Below are positions 26,596 through 34,115 of a stretch of 64,000 nucleotides of DNA, piece by piece. Source of the stretch: Rhodopirellula islandica (lineage in GTDB: Bacteria; Planctomycetota; Planctomycetia; Pirellulales; Pirellulaceae). Both the position numbers and the translations under genes were made by a program. Where the stretch lies: NCBI RefSeq assembly GCF_001027925.1, contig NZ_LECT01000050.1, forward strand, positions 1 to 64,000, written 5' to 3'. Each line of letters opens with the position of its first letter. The stretch's first letter is position 1. The notes beneath the pieces are model-generated. The model saw nothing but the letters and a program-made list of their open reading frames with translations, was not told the DNA's origin and made no database searches.

Positions 26596-27810
26596 ATGAA
26601 AAGTTGTGTGCTAGCCTATTCCGGTGGTCTCGATACGTCCGTCATTCTGGGCTGGCTCCAGGACCAAGGCTACGAAGTCCACTGCGTCTACGTGGATCTT
26701 GGACAGCCCTGTGAAGACCGCGACGCCATCATGGAGAAGGCTCGCACCTGCGGGGCCAAGTCGTCTCGTTTGGTCGACGTCCGGGAAGAACTGTGCCGTG
26801 ATTTTGCGTTCCCCGTGTTGGCATGGCAAGCCAAGTACGAGCAAATCTATCTGCTGGGCACCTCGATCGCTCGCCCCCTGATCAGCAAGGTTTGCCTGGA
26901 AGTCGCTCGCGAAGTCGGTGCGACCGCCTACGCTCACGGAGCAACCGGCAAGGGCAACGACCAATGCCGTTTCCAACTGGCAGCCGAAGCGCTCGACCCA
27001 AACATCGAGATGATCGCCCCTTGGCGAATCAAATCGTTCCGCGACGCCTTCCCAGGCCGCACCGAACTGATCGAGTACTGCGACGTCAAACGAATTCCCG
27101 TCAAAGCCTCGACCGCGAAACCGTACAGCAGTGACGAAAACGTCCTGCACATTTCCTATGAAGCCGGCCAACTGGAAGAACTCGACGTCAACGGCGTTGA
27201 GCTGGTTGAATTCGGCATGGGCGTTTCGCCACAAGCTGCTCCTGACAAACCAGAAGAAGTCACAATCGGCTTCGAATCCGGTGTGCCAAAGACGCTGAAT
27301 GGAAACGCCGTCAACGCCTTGGAAATGGTTGAGCAACTCAACGACATTGCGGGCCGCAATGGCGTTGGCCGGATCGACATGGTGGAAAACCGATTCGTCG
27401 GCATGAAGAGCCGTGGCGTCTATGAGTCGCCCGGCATGACTGTGTTGTACGATGCGTTGATGTACATCGAACAACTCACCATGGACCGCGACCTGATGCA
27501 CCTTCGCGACCGCATGGCACCCGAAGTCGCCGAATTGGTTTACTACGGTTTTTGGTACACACCCAAGATGGACGCGTTGCTGTCGTTCATCGAAACGGCG
27601 CAGCGTCCCGTGACCGGCGAAGTCACGCTGCAACTCTACAAAGGCAACATCATGGTGTCTTCGCGAACCAGCCCGAACAGCTTGTACGACGAAGAAATCG
27701 CGACCATGGAAGGCGGCGGCACGTACAACCAAGACGACGCCGAAGGGTTCTTGCGAATCCAAGGGTTGCCTTCGCGAGTCCAGGGCCGCGTTTCACCACG
27801 CAAGTTCTGA
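26596..27810 (+). CDS. argG: Argininosuccinate synthase
   Basis: The 404-aa enzyme joins citrulline and aspartate with ATP in arginine synthesis. It has the N-type ATP-pyrophosphatase loop AYSGGLDTSVILGWL, the family motifs GTSIARPLI and AHGATGKGNDQCRF, and NRFVGMKSRGVYESPG near the C-terminus. The open frame extends upstream to 26401, but the ATG at 26596 gives MKSCVLAYSGG, the normal N-terminus, and GAG lies just upstream. It is a single gene, divergent from larB and followed by a clear rho-independent terminator at 27864-27891. Confidence 0.97.
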   Translation: MKSCVLAYSGGLDTSVILGWLQDQGYEVHCVYVDLGQPCEDRDAIMEKARTCGAKSSRLVDVREELCRDFAFPVLAWQAKYEQIYLLGTSIARPLISKVCLEVAREVGATAYAHGATGKGNDQCRFQLAAEALDPNIEMIAPWRIKSFRDAFPGRTELIEYCDVKRIPVKASTAKPYSSDENVLHISYEAGQLEELDVNGVELVEFGMGVSPQAAPDKPEEVTIGFESGVPKTLNGNAVNALEMVEQLNDIAGRNGVGRIDMVENRFVGMKSRGVYESPGMTVLYDALMYIEQLTMDRDLMHLRDRMAPEVAELVYYGFWYTPKMDALLSFIETAQRPVTGEVTLQLYKGNIMVSSRTSPNSLYDEEIATMEGGGTYNQDDAEGFLRIQGLPSRVQGRVSPRKF

Positions 27811-27863
27811 TTCACTGACCAACCGACTCAAGCGGCCGCGAAAGCCGCTGCCAATCAACGCCG

Positions 27864-27891
27864 ACGGCGAGGTTCATCCCTCGCCGTTTTT
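27864..27891 (+). terminator. Rho-independent terminator of argG
   Basis: ACGGCGAGG (27864-27872) pairs perfectly with CCTCGCCGT (27879-27887) around a 6-nt loop, and TTTTT runs to 27891. It lies 54 bp after the argG stop. Confidence 0.9.
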
Positions 27892-27957
27892 CGTTGACCA
27901 TCGACTCCTGCTGGCGGCGTGTTCGCGTTCCATGACGCCGACAGGCAGGTCAAGCGA

Positions 27958-28881
27958 TCAACGTTCCGCCGATGCCCATTCGTCCAGCACGTCATCTGGC
28001 AACGGTTCGCCTCCCGCAGGCGAAATCAACGCTTGAACCGTCAGCGGTGGAGTCGTTTCGGGCAAGAAGTACCCATTGCCTTCCACGGTCACGACGCAAA
28101 CACCGCCTTCCGTGGCCCCGCCCAGGCCTTTTCCTGAAGGCGGGTTGATCGCGCCGCCAATCGAAGCCACATCCAGATCGTAGGGTTCCATCCACGACTG
28201 GGTCATTGATTGCATCTGGCCCTCGACCAGCAAGATTGTCTTGGTGGCTCCATCCGTCGCTTGTCTTGGCCCGAGTGGTCCGGTGCTCGGGAACAGCGTT
28301 CCCGAACCGGTCACCAAATGATAGACGGTGCCGGTGCCCCAACCGCTGCTCTCAGGATGCCGGTAGACGGTCGGCGTTTGACTGTAAATCATCGCTTGGT
28401 TTTCCCCTTCATTCCAAGCCACCTCTTTGTCGATCTGATTGAACAGAGCGTCTTCATCCAAGTAGGGCAGGATCGTCACTCGCCACGAGTGCAACTTCCG
28501 CCCGGCCCCGTCCGTTGTGTACGGGGCAGGGTAGACCCCATGGTCAGTGGCGTACGCATTCAGAGCGGAAGCGATCTTTTCCATGTTCTTGATGCTGCTC
28601 AGCCGTTGACGGCCCGTGCGAATTTTCGTGGCCGTCCGACTGCCAACCTGAATCGCAGCGATCAGCCCGGCCCCGATGAGCAACAACGCCAATCCGGCGG
28701 CAACAAACCAGATGGCCGACTTTTTTCGCTTCCCAGGCCGATTCGCTTGCGATCGCACTCCAGCGAAATCAGGCATCGTGATTTCACGCCCGCAAACGAC
28801 GCAGTCGCCCGTGCGTCCGCTGAACTCATCTTCCACCTCAGTTTGCGACTGGCAGTGTGGGCAAGTGAACAGAAACGTCAT
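27958..28881 (-). CDS. DUF1559-like protein with N-terminal zinc ribbon
   Basis: The 307-aa protein begins with a zinc ribbon ([25 protein letters not shown]). It then has a basic linker, one transmembrane helix ([24 protein letters not shown]) and an extracytoplasmic part. That part shows the DUF1559 pattern: [23 protein letters not shown], then [21 protein letters not shown] and YRHPESSG. Ordinary DUF1559 proteins of planctomycetes begin with a type IV pilin-like signal; here a zinc ribbon plus helix replaces it. The start has GGAAAGGA at correct spacing. The function is unknown. Confidence 0.8.
   Translation of the reverse strand: MTFLFTCPHCQSQTEVEDEFSGRTGDCVVCGREITMPDFAGVRSQANRPGKRKKSAIWFVAAGLALLLIGAGLIAAIQVGSRTATKIRTGRQRLSSIKNMEKIASALNAYATDHGVYPAPYTTDGAGRKLHSWRVTILPYLDEDALFNQIDKEVAWNEGENQAMIYSQTPTVYRHPESSGWGTGTVYHLVTGSGTLFPSTGPLGPRQATDGATKTILLVEGQMQSMTQSWMEPYDLDVASIGGAINPPSGKGLGGATEGGVCVVTVEGNGYFLPETTPPLTVQALISPAGGEPLPDDVLDEWASAER
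28524..28531 (+). other. KOPS-like octamer inside the DUF1559-like gene
   Basis: A single GGGCAGGG on the + strand. Confidence 0.5.
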
Positions 28882-28973
28882 ACGATCCTTTCCAGCAATT
28901 CAATGATGCACCGCGTGTGCGTCCAGCCACCAATTTAGACCATCTCGCCACGACCTGGATCACGAACCACCCC

Positions 28974-29411
28974 ATGAAAATTGTTTTGCAGCGGAGTCAA
29001 CAAGCCAGCGTTTCAGTGGATGGCGAAATTGTCGGACAAATCGAGCGTGGATTGGTGGCCTTGATCGGGATCGGCCACGACGACACCGAGGCCACCGCGT
29101 CCGCCTTGGCGGACAAGACCGCTGGCCTGCGAATCTTCTCCGACGAAAGCGGAAAGATGAATCGCAATGTGCTCGACGCCGGTGGCGACGTGCTCGCGAT
29201 CAGCCAATTCACCTTGCTGGCTGATTGCCGCAAGGGACGCCGCCCCGCATTCACGGACGCCGCGCCTCCCGGCCAAGCCAAAGCTCTCTACGAGCACTAC
29301 GTCCAAGAACTTCGGAAGACTGGAATGTCTGTCCCCTGTGGAATCTTCGCCGCCGACATGGCCGTTTCACTCACTAACGACGGCCCTGTCACAATCATCC
29401 TGGAACTCTGA
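28974..29411 (+). CDS. dtd: D-aminoacyl-tRNA deacylase
   Basis: The 145-aa enzyme removes D-amino acids (and glycine mischarged on tRNA-Ala) from tRNA. The family motifs are present: [46 protein letters not shown] (SQFTL site) and [14 protein letters not shown] (NxGPVT site). The frame opens at 28917, but MKIVLQR at 28974 is the conserved N-terminus. It is divergent from the zinc-ribbon DUF1559-like gene. A MITE fragment begins 15 bp after its stop. Confidence 0.95.
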   Translation: MKIVLQRSQQASVSVDGEIVGQIERGLVALIGIGHDDTEATASALADKTAGLRIFSDESGKMNRNVLDAGGDVLAISQFTLLADCRKGRRPAFTDAAPPGQAKALYEHYVQELRKTGMSVPCGIFAADMAVSLTNDGPVTIILEL

Positions 29412-29425
29412 GGAAGATAACCGGC

Positions 29426-29450
29426 AGGACTCGTGGCCTCGTCCACTACG
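29426..29450. repeat. Fragment of the MITE-like element at 14120
   Basis: 25 bp identical to the right arm of the inner hairpin of the 14120-14247 element (GGACTCGTGGCCTCG followed by TCCACTACGA). The terminal repeats are missing, so it is a relic. Confidence 0.6.
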
Positions 29451-29458
29451 AAAGCCTC

Positions 29459-30373
29459 TCAACGTCGGGGCAGGGCAGTGGGCCAATGGGGGCGAGCCAC
29501 CTGCTGTCCCATTCCTGGCTGAGTCACGTCCGGCTCAATCGCCCCCGGCTGAGCCTGAGACGGCCATCCAAAGTTCGACGGTGATTCCTGTGGCGAAGTG
29601 ATGCGGGGCTGCCACTGCGGCGGCTCGCGAGACTCCCAGGGCGCAAACAACGACGGACTGGTGTAGTCCGGATTGATCTCGTCCTGACTGGGAACGGCGT
29701 AGCGATCATTGTCCATTCGGACGCGTTGCCGCAACCGATCCAGAATCTCATGGTCCCCCCAGGCCAAGTACATGAACAACCCGAGTTGGCCCCAAACAAA
29801 AATGTTGGCGAGCGGGCTGCTTCCGAAAAACTTGAGCGCCGTGCCGAATGACTTCTTCACCCGCATGGATCCCCGGCTGAAATCCAACGCCCAGATTTCG
29901 TCCAAAATCAAATGGGTCATGAACCCAACAATCACGGCACTTGACTTGTAGACTCGAATCGCTTCGCTGGGACAAGGCATCAGCATGTACGCGATCAGCC
30001 CCGCGACCAGAGCCGCCGGAATGCTGTGCCACATCCCACGGTGAACGGTGAATTTCCGGAACCCTTCCACCGCGACGAACCGAATCGCGACATACACAAT
30101 CATGGCCGCCAGCGCCATCGCTTCGTGGGTCAGCCCCATGTCACGCCATCGATCGATCATCAGCATCGGCACGACCGCGGACAGAAACATGGTCGTTTCA
30201 CGAAGCGGCACGCCTGAGTCGCTGTCCAAATCCGGCAACATCCCCGACACACTGCACAGCCCGCCGGCCAACAGCGCACTCTCCATCGACATCCCTTGAT
30301 CGACCACGCCCCAATATCCATAGGCGCACCCGACAACGGTGCTCGTCGAGATGTGGGTTTTGAAACCAGCCAA
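29459..30373 (-). CDS. YdjM/DUF457-type membrane-bound metal-dependent hydrolase
   Basis: The ~304-aa protein starts AGFKTHISTSTVVGCAYG, the typical entry of the YdjM/DUF457 family with its early His. GMLPDLDSDSG follows, then HRGMWHSIPAALVAGLIAY and GFMTHLILDEIWALDF, giving the His/Asp metal-ligand set. Several transmembrane segments lie between residues ~10 and 220, and a proline-rich tail of ~70 residues ends the chain. The frame runs to 30673, but the extra 100 residues look non-coding, so I take the TTG at 30373 that gives MAGFKTH. Annotation as a hydrolase is by family, not proven. KOPS-like sites lie at both ends of the gene. Confidence 0.75.
   Translation of the reverse strand: MAGFKTHISTSTVVGCAYGYWGVVDQGMSMESALLAGGLCSVSGMLPDLDSDSGVPLRETTMFLSAVVPMLMIDRWRDMGLTHEAMALAAMIVYVAIRFVAVEGFRKFTVHRGMWHSIPAALVAGLIAYMLMPCPSEAIRVYKSSAVIVGFMTHLILDEIWALDFSRGSMRVKKSFGTALKFFGSSPLANIFVWGQLGLFMYLAWGDHEILDRLRQRVRMDNDRYAVPSQDEINPDYTSPSLFAPWESREPPQWQPRITSPQESPSNFGWPSQAQPGAIEPDVTQPGMGQQVARPHWPTALPRR
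29468..29475 (+). other. KOPS-like octamer at the 3' end of the DUF457 gene
   Basis: A single GGGCAGGG on the + strand. Confidence 0.5.
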
Positions 30374-30400
30374 TGAAACGCGAACAGATTGAGAGACAAC

Positions 30401-30413
30401 GGGCAGGGAAGGG
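30401..30413 (+). other. KOPS-like pair GGGCAGGG + GGGAAGGG, last + strand site before dif
   Basis: Two overlapping octamers fitting GGGNAGGG on the + strand, about 1.25 kb left of the predicted dif. Confidence 0.55.
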
Positions 30414-30602
30414 CGGTCCGAACAAATTTCGAGCACGACCGCCCACCACGCCGCGAGGGCGGAGCAGGGCGGTGGCGCACCGAGAACCATTGCCGTTACC
30501 AAATCCGAGCTCCCGCCCGCCACCGGAAAAATTCGCCACGCCAACCGAGCCTCCGATCTCGGCGATCGCTCCGAAAACCACCGCCAAAAAAATTGCTGTT
30601 CG

Positions 30603-30610
30603 CCCTGCCC
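30603..30610 (-). other. KOPS-like octamer in the opposite orientation
   Basis: CCCTGCCC on the + strand, that is GGGCAGGG on the - strand. It is the only site left of the predicted dif that points away from it. Confidence 0.5.
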
Positions 30611-30671
30611 CTTCGCTTTTGCTACAAGCGTCAAAACGGTTCGGATCCGTTGCAGCGATGAAAGTGCGCTC

Positions 30672-31484
30672 ATGCAGACTTACGACATTCTGATGACAAT
30701 CATCTTGGTCGGCGCAACCCTCTTGGGCGCGATCCGTGGATTTGCATGGCAACTCGCCTCAATCGCTTCCATCGTTGTCAGCTACGCCGTCGCGTATCAC
30801 TATCGCGAACCGTTCAGCCAGAACATTCATGCAGCGGCGCCGTGGAATCAATTCCTGGCAATGTTCATCCTGTTCGTCGGAACCTCTTTCGTGATCTGGG
30901 TCGCACTGCGGATGGTCAGCGGAATGATCGACCGAATGCGTCTGAAAGAATTTGACCGTCAAGTCGGAGCCCTGTTTGGACTCGCCAAAGGAGCCCTGCT
31001 GTGCACGATCATCACGCTCTTCGCGGTCACGCTGTTTGGTGAACGAATTCAACACGCAATTGTCGCCAGCGAGAGCGGCCGACTGATCGCCCGCGTGCTC
31101 GCCGAGTCCAACTCGATCATGCCGCCGGAACTGCGGAGCGTCGTCCAACCGTACCTGGAACAATTTGGGGAGGAGCAACTCGGCGACCAACCGGATTCAG
31201 CCGAACCTTGGCTCTCGCAATCCCAGACGCCAGCGAACATCAATCCGAATGTCGACCCAAATTGGCTCCAGCCGAACGCTCAACCAGCGAACCACTTCCG
31301 ACCACAAAACGGCTTCCAACAAGCCCAGCAAAATGCGACTCCCAATGGCCTGAGATCGCAGTCATCATTTGGCGGTTTCGGTGGCACAACCACACCGGCC
31401 ATCGACTCGGCCGCGGGCCCGCAACAGCAGGCTCCGACATGGCGGCAATCCGCAACGCCGCAGTGGCAAACGCCGCGTCGTTGA
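30672..31484 (+). CDS. cvpA: CvpA-family membrane protein
   Basis: The 270-aa protein has about four N-terminal membrane helices in the CvpA (colicin V production) pattern: YDILMTIILVGATLLGAIRGF, the AWQLASIASIVVSYAVAY helix, FLAMFILFVGTSFVIWVAL, and FDRQVGALFGLAKGALLCTIITLFAV with its Gly-rich turn. The last ~100 residues are rich in Gln, Asn and Pro and are probably disordered. CvpA proteins are inner-membrane proteins of poorly defined role. The ATG at 30672 is the first start. This is the last gene before the dif-like site and is transcribed towards it. Confidence 0.85.
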   Translation: MQTYDILMTIILVGATLLGAIRGFAWQLASIASIVVSYAVAYHYREPFSQNIHAAAPWNQFLAMFILFVGTSFVIWVALRMVSGMIDRMRLKEFDRQVGALFGLAKGALLCTIITLFAVTLFGERIQHAIVASESGRLIARVLAESNSIMPPELRSVVQPYLEQFGEEQLGDQPDSAEPWLSQSQTPANINPNVDPNWLQPNAQPANHFRPQNGFQQAQQNATPNGLRSQSSFGGFGGTTTPAIDSAAGPQQQAPTWRQSATPQWQTPRR

Positions 31485-31662
31485 TCGCCCGAAGTGACGA
31501 CCGACCGGCCAGCGAAAGCGATCGCGATCAAGCAACCGCGACGATCGCGAATGCTCGGGGCGGGGCATGCCCGAGATCGCCGGGGCCCCAGCCATCTCCA
31601 ACGTCACGAAACCAAACCCCAGATGCAGAAAACGCCTGAAACACGGGTTTTACACACCTCGA

Positions 31663-31690
31663 ATACAACATAAGGGGCATTATCGGACGT
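31663..31690. other. Predicted dif (XerC/XerD recombination) site
   Basis: The 28-bp site has the 11-6-11 layout ATACAACATAA / GGGGCA / TTATCGGACGT. Read on the - strand it gives ATAATG in the XerC half and TTATGTT in the XerD half, both at the same positions as in the bacterial dif consensus RNTKCGCATAATG... Altogether 19 of 28 positions fit that consensus. The rest of the 328-bp gap 31485-31812 contains no gene. The site lies between convergent cvpA and accA, near the point where KOPS-like octamers reverse strand. Binding by XerC/D is inferred. Confidence 0.75.
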
Positions 31691-31812
31691 TGCGGGGCGG
31701 TCGAAATCCACCCTGATTCCCCGTGCCGATCACATCTGCGTCCGCCCGTCCCAGCCAACATCCCGTCACCGAGACGTTCGCTCGGCGACCGAAACTTCCG
31801 CTCGCGTCGGCC

Positions 31813-32772
31813 TCAGTTCTCTTCCAAGAAGACGCCGAGCCGACGGAACTTTTCGTAGCGTTGCTGGAGCATCTGATCGACCGGCATCGCTTCCAATTCA
31901 GACAACTGACGCGACAGATAAGTCTTCATCCGAGTCGCCATTTGATGGTGGTCACGATGAGCGCCACCGAGCGGTTCTTCGAGCACATCATCGACGACGC
32001 CCAAACGCAACAAATGGTCGCTCGTGAACCGCAGCGCCGCGGCCGCTTTGGGTGCGTGTTCGTGACTCTTCCACAGAATCCCGGCACAGCCTTCCGGGCT
32101 GATGACGCTGTAGTAAGCGTGCTGCAAAACCGCGACTCGATCGCCGACGCCGATTCCGAGAGCACCACCGGATCCACCTTCGCCGATCACGACGCAGATC
32201 ACCGGGGTCTTCAGGTCGCTCATCATGAACATGCTCTCTGCGATCACTTGAGCCTGGCCGCGTTCCTCGGCACCGATCCCTGGATAGGCTCCGGGCGTGT
32301 CAATAAAACAAATGACCGGCAAGCGATATTTCTCGGCCATTTTCATTTTCACCATGGCCTTGCGATAACCTTCCGGATGAGCGCAACCAAAGTGACAAGC
32401 CGCACGTTCCTTGTAAGTCCTTCCTTTTTGGTGACCGATCACCATCACCTTGAATCGATCCAACTTCGCGAAACCGGACAGCATCGCGCGGTCGTCGCCA
32501 AAGTGTTTGTCACCGTGCAATTCGACAAATTCGTCAAACGCTAAGTTGAGGTAATCACGCGTGTAAGGCCGGTTCTTATGACGAGCCACTTGGACCGTTT
32601 GCCACGGATCCAGCGATGAGTACGTCTCTTTCAATTTGGCAACACGAGCCAAACGCAACGATCGAATCGCTGAGTCAATTTCTTCACTGCGATCGGTGTT
32701 CCGTTCTAGCGAAGCGATTTGCTCCTCCAGATCCGCGATCTCGTTTTCAAATTCCAATCCGGGTCCGGCCAT
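31813..32772 (-). CDS. accA: Acetyl-CoA carboxylase carboxyltransferase subunit alpha
   Basis: The 319-aa subunit pairs with AccD to transfer carboxyl from biotin to acetyl-CoA, the committed step of fatty acid synthesis. It shows the N-terminal coiled helix (LEEQIASLERNTD), RPYTRDYLNLAFDEFVELHGD, ICFIDTPGAYPGIGAEERGQ, EGGSGGALGIGVGDRVAVLQHAYYSVISPEGCAGILW. The length is normal. It lies 3 bp behind the kinase gene on the same strand, so the two form a transcription unit. accD is not in the window. Confidence 0.97.
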   Translation of the reverse strand: MAGPGLEFENEIADLEEQIASLERNTDRSEEIDSAIRSLRLARVAKLKETYSSLDPWQTVQVARHKNRPYTRDYLNLAFDEFVELHGDKHFGDDRAMLSGFAKLDRFKVMVIGHQKGRTYKERAACHFGCAHPEGYRKAMVKMKMAEKYRLPVICFIDTPGAYPGIGAEERGQAQVIAESMFMMSDLKTPVICVVIGEGGSGGALGIGVGDRVAVLQHAYYSVISPEGCAGILWKSHEHAPKAAAALRFTSDHLLRLGVVDDVLEEPLGGAHRDHHQMATRMKTYLSRQLSELEAMPVDQMLQQRYEKFRRLGVFLEEN

Positions 32773-32775
32773 CGC

Positions 32776-33720
32776 TCAGTTTTCCTCTTCTTCGTCGCTG
32801 GTAGGTTCGGGGCGTTTGATCATGTCCTCAGCGGATTTCATGGAACCGTCTTCGTCGAAGACGGTCACCTCCGGCCGACGAGGACGCTTCCGCCAAACTT
32901 CGATGTTGCGGAAGACTTTCAAGAACTCCCACACCGATTCCGGCCGGGCGTCGGGCGACTTCGCCATCATGCTTTTGACCAAGTCCGCAAAGTCCTTGGT
33001 CACGTTGTCGTTGTAGACAATCGGGCTGGGGATCGAAGCGGACAGGTGCTTCGACAACAAATCGTTGGGAGTCTGCCCGGTGTAAGGCGGCTTGCCTGTG
33101 CAGGCTTCGAAGAGCACACATCCAAACGAATAGATGTCGCTGCGTTCGTCACACAACTTCCCGCGAATTTGTTCGGGAGGCATGTAACTGCGTGTGCCTT
33201 GGATGTTCTTGGCCTTGTAGAACATCTTGCTCAAACCGGTTCGCTTCCGTTCGGTGATCGTGAAGTCAATCAGCTTGGTCTCACCGGTATGCGAAACCAG
33301 ATAATTGTCTGGTTTGATATCGCGGTGAATCCAGTTCTTCGTGTGCATGTAGTAGAGGCCTTCGGCGGCTTGCTCGATGACTTTGTCGAGCATGTAGGCC
33401 AGGGAGTCAGGCCCCTTGCGAAGCGCCTGCTTCATGTTCATTTCACTGAACAATTCCAGCACCAAGAATGGCCGCCCGTTCTCGACGCGGTGATCGATCA
33501 TTTTGATGATCCGCGGGCTGTTGAGCGTTTTGCCGACGTTGTATTCGTGCTTGAGCGACGCCAGCTCGGCTTTGTCGTTCGACATCGACTGCCGCAAAAT
33601 CTTGAGCGCGTATCGCTTCTGGTCCCCTTCATCAATCGCTTCCCAAACTTCAGCGGTCGATCCGATGCGGATCAAACGAGCGAGTCGATAAGGGCCTAGA
33701 AAGTCGCGTGATTTGGACAT
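32776..33720 (-). CDS. Ser/Thr protein kinase with degenerate motifs
   Basis: The ~314-aa soluble kinase has a full catalytic domain: YALKILRQS (Lys), the HEYNVGKTL helix, WIHRDIKPDNYLV (HRD and KxxN), GTRSYMPPEQIRG (activation end), and SDIYSFGCVLFEACTGKPPY. Two key motifs are off-consensus: the Gly loop reads IGSTAEVW instead of GxGxxG, and the DFG is DFT (LIDFTITE). The catalytic Asp and the metal Asp are kept, so activity is still possible. There is no transmembrane or sensor domain; the tail is acidic. The start MSKSRDF at 33720 is chosen over the open frame to 33840. It precedes accA by 3 bp. Confidence 0.85.
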   Translation of the reverse strand: MSKSRDFLGPYRLARLIRIGSTAEVWEAIDEGDQKRYALKILRQSMSNDKAELASLKHEYNVGKTLNSPRIIKMIDHRVENGRPFLVLELFSEMNMKQALRKGPDSLAYMLDKVIEQAAEGLYYMHTKNWIHRDIKPDNYLVSHTGETKLIDFTITERKRTGLSKMFYKAKNIQGTRSYMPPEQIRGKLCDERSDIYSFGCVLFEACTGKPPYTGQTPNDLLSKHLSASIPSPIVYNDNVTKDFADLVKSMMAKSPDARPESVWEFLKVFRNIEVWRKRPRRPEVTVFDEDGSMKSAEDMIKRPEPTSDEEEEN

Positions 33721-33991
33721 CGAGCGGCTGGGGCATTGTCGGAAACGGGACCATCGAGTTGAACGATCAAAACGATTTTGTGGCTTGGCATGATAGTCCA
33801 ACGGGCCCCACAGCCGAAAGACGTGTGCCGGACACCCCAAGCCCCCCGGGTGGCAGTCGAGATCCCGCCCGGAGCGAAGCCGTCAGCGCATGCGAGGCCA
33901 AGAAAATCTGCACCGCCCTGCCCTTCCCCGCCTTTTCACTTCGAATTCAGCGGGCGGCAACCCCCAACAGAAGGCCGATCACTGGGCGGCA
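33721..33991. other. Gap between the kinase and the MITE copy
   Basis: No gene is supported here. The frame upstream of the kinase start continues into it but is low quality. It contains - strand KOPS-like octamers at 33917-33929 and is otherwise featureless. The promoter for the kinase-accA unit should lie near its left end. Confidence 0.4.
33917..33929 (-). other. KOPS-like pair, first site right of dif
   Basis: CCCTGCCC and CCCTTCCC overlap on the + strand, so two GGGNAGGG octamers lie on the - strand and point back towards dif. Confidence 0.55.
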
Positions 33992-34115
33992 AGTGGTCTG
34001 CCACGACTTATTCTGAGGGTAGTGGACGAGGCGACGAATCCTGAACTGGCGTCAAATCCAAGGACTCGTCGCCTCGTCCACTACGATCAACCCTCACTTT
34101 TAGCTGTGACAGACC
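33992..34115. mobile_element. MITE-like element, copy 2
   Basis: Diverged copy of the 14120-14247 element with AGTGGTCTGCCAC at the left and GTGACAGACC at the right end. The inner stem is kept: GACGAGGCGACGAA pairs with CTCGTCGCCTCGTC, where a C-G pair of copy 1 is replaced by G-C. Its right end (34100-34115) is the 3' end of the glycosyltransferase gene, including the stop codon. Confidence 0.75.

Larger units (their letters stand above)
30374..30671. promoter_or_regulatory. Divergent intergenic region between the DUF457 gene and cvpA
   Basis: 298 bp between divergent genes must hold both promoters, though I cannot pick out boxes. It contains the last + strand KOPS-like pair (30401-30413) and the first - strand octamer (30603-30610). 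The open frame that crosses it on the - strand is judged non-coding. Confidence 0.45.

Noticed and set aside
30414-30602. Alternative dif position exactly at the octamer switch
   Set aside because: No ATAA...TTAT core or 11-6-11 structure found there; the site at 31663 has both.
30374-30673. 5' extension of the DUF457 frame
   Set aside because: Low-complexity residues unlike the family; TTG at 30373 restores the conserved N-terminus.
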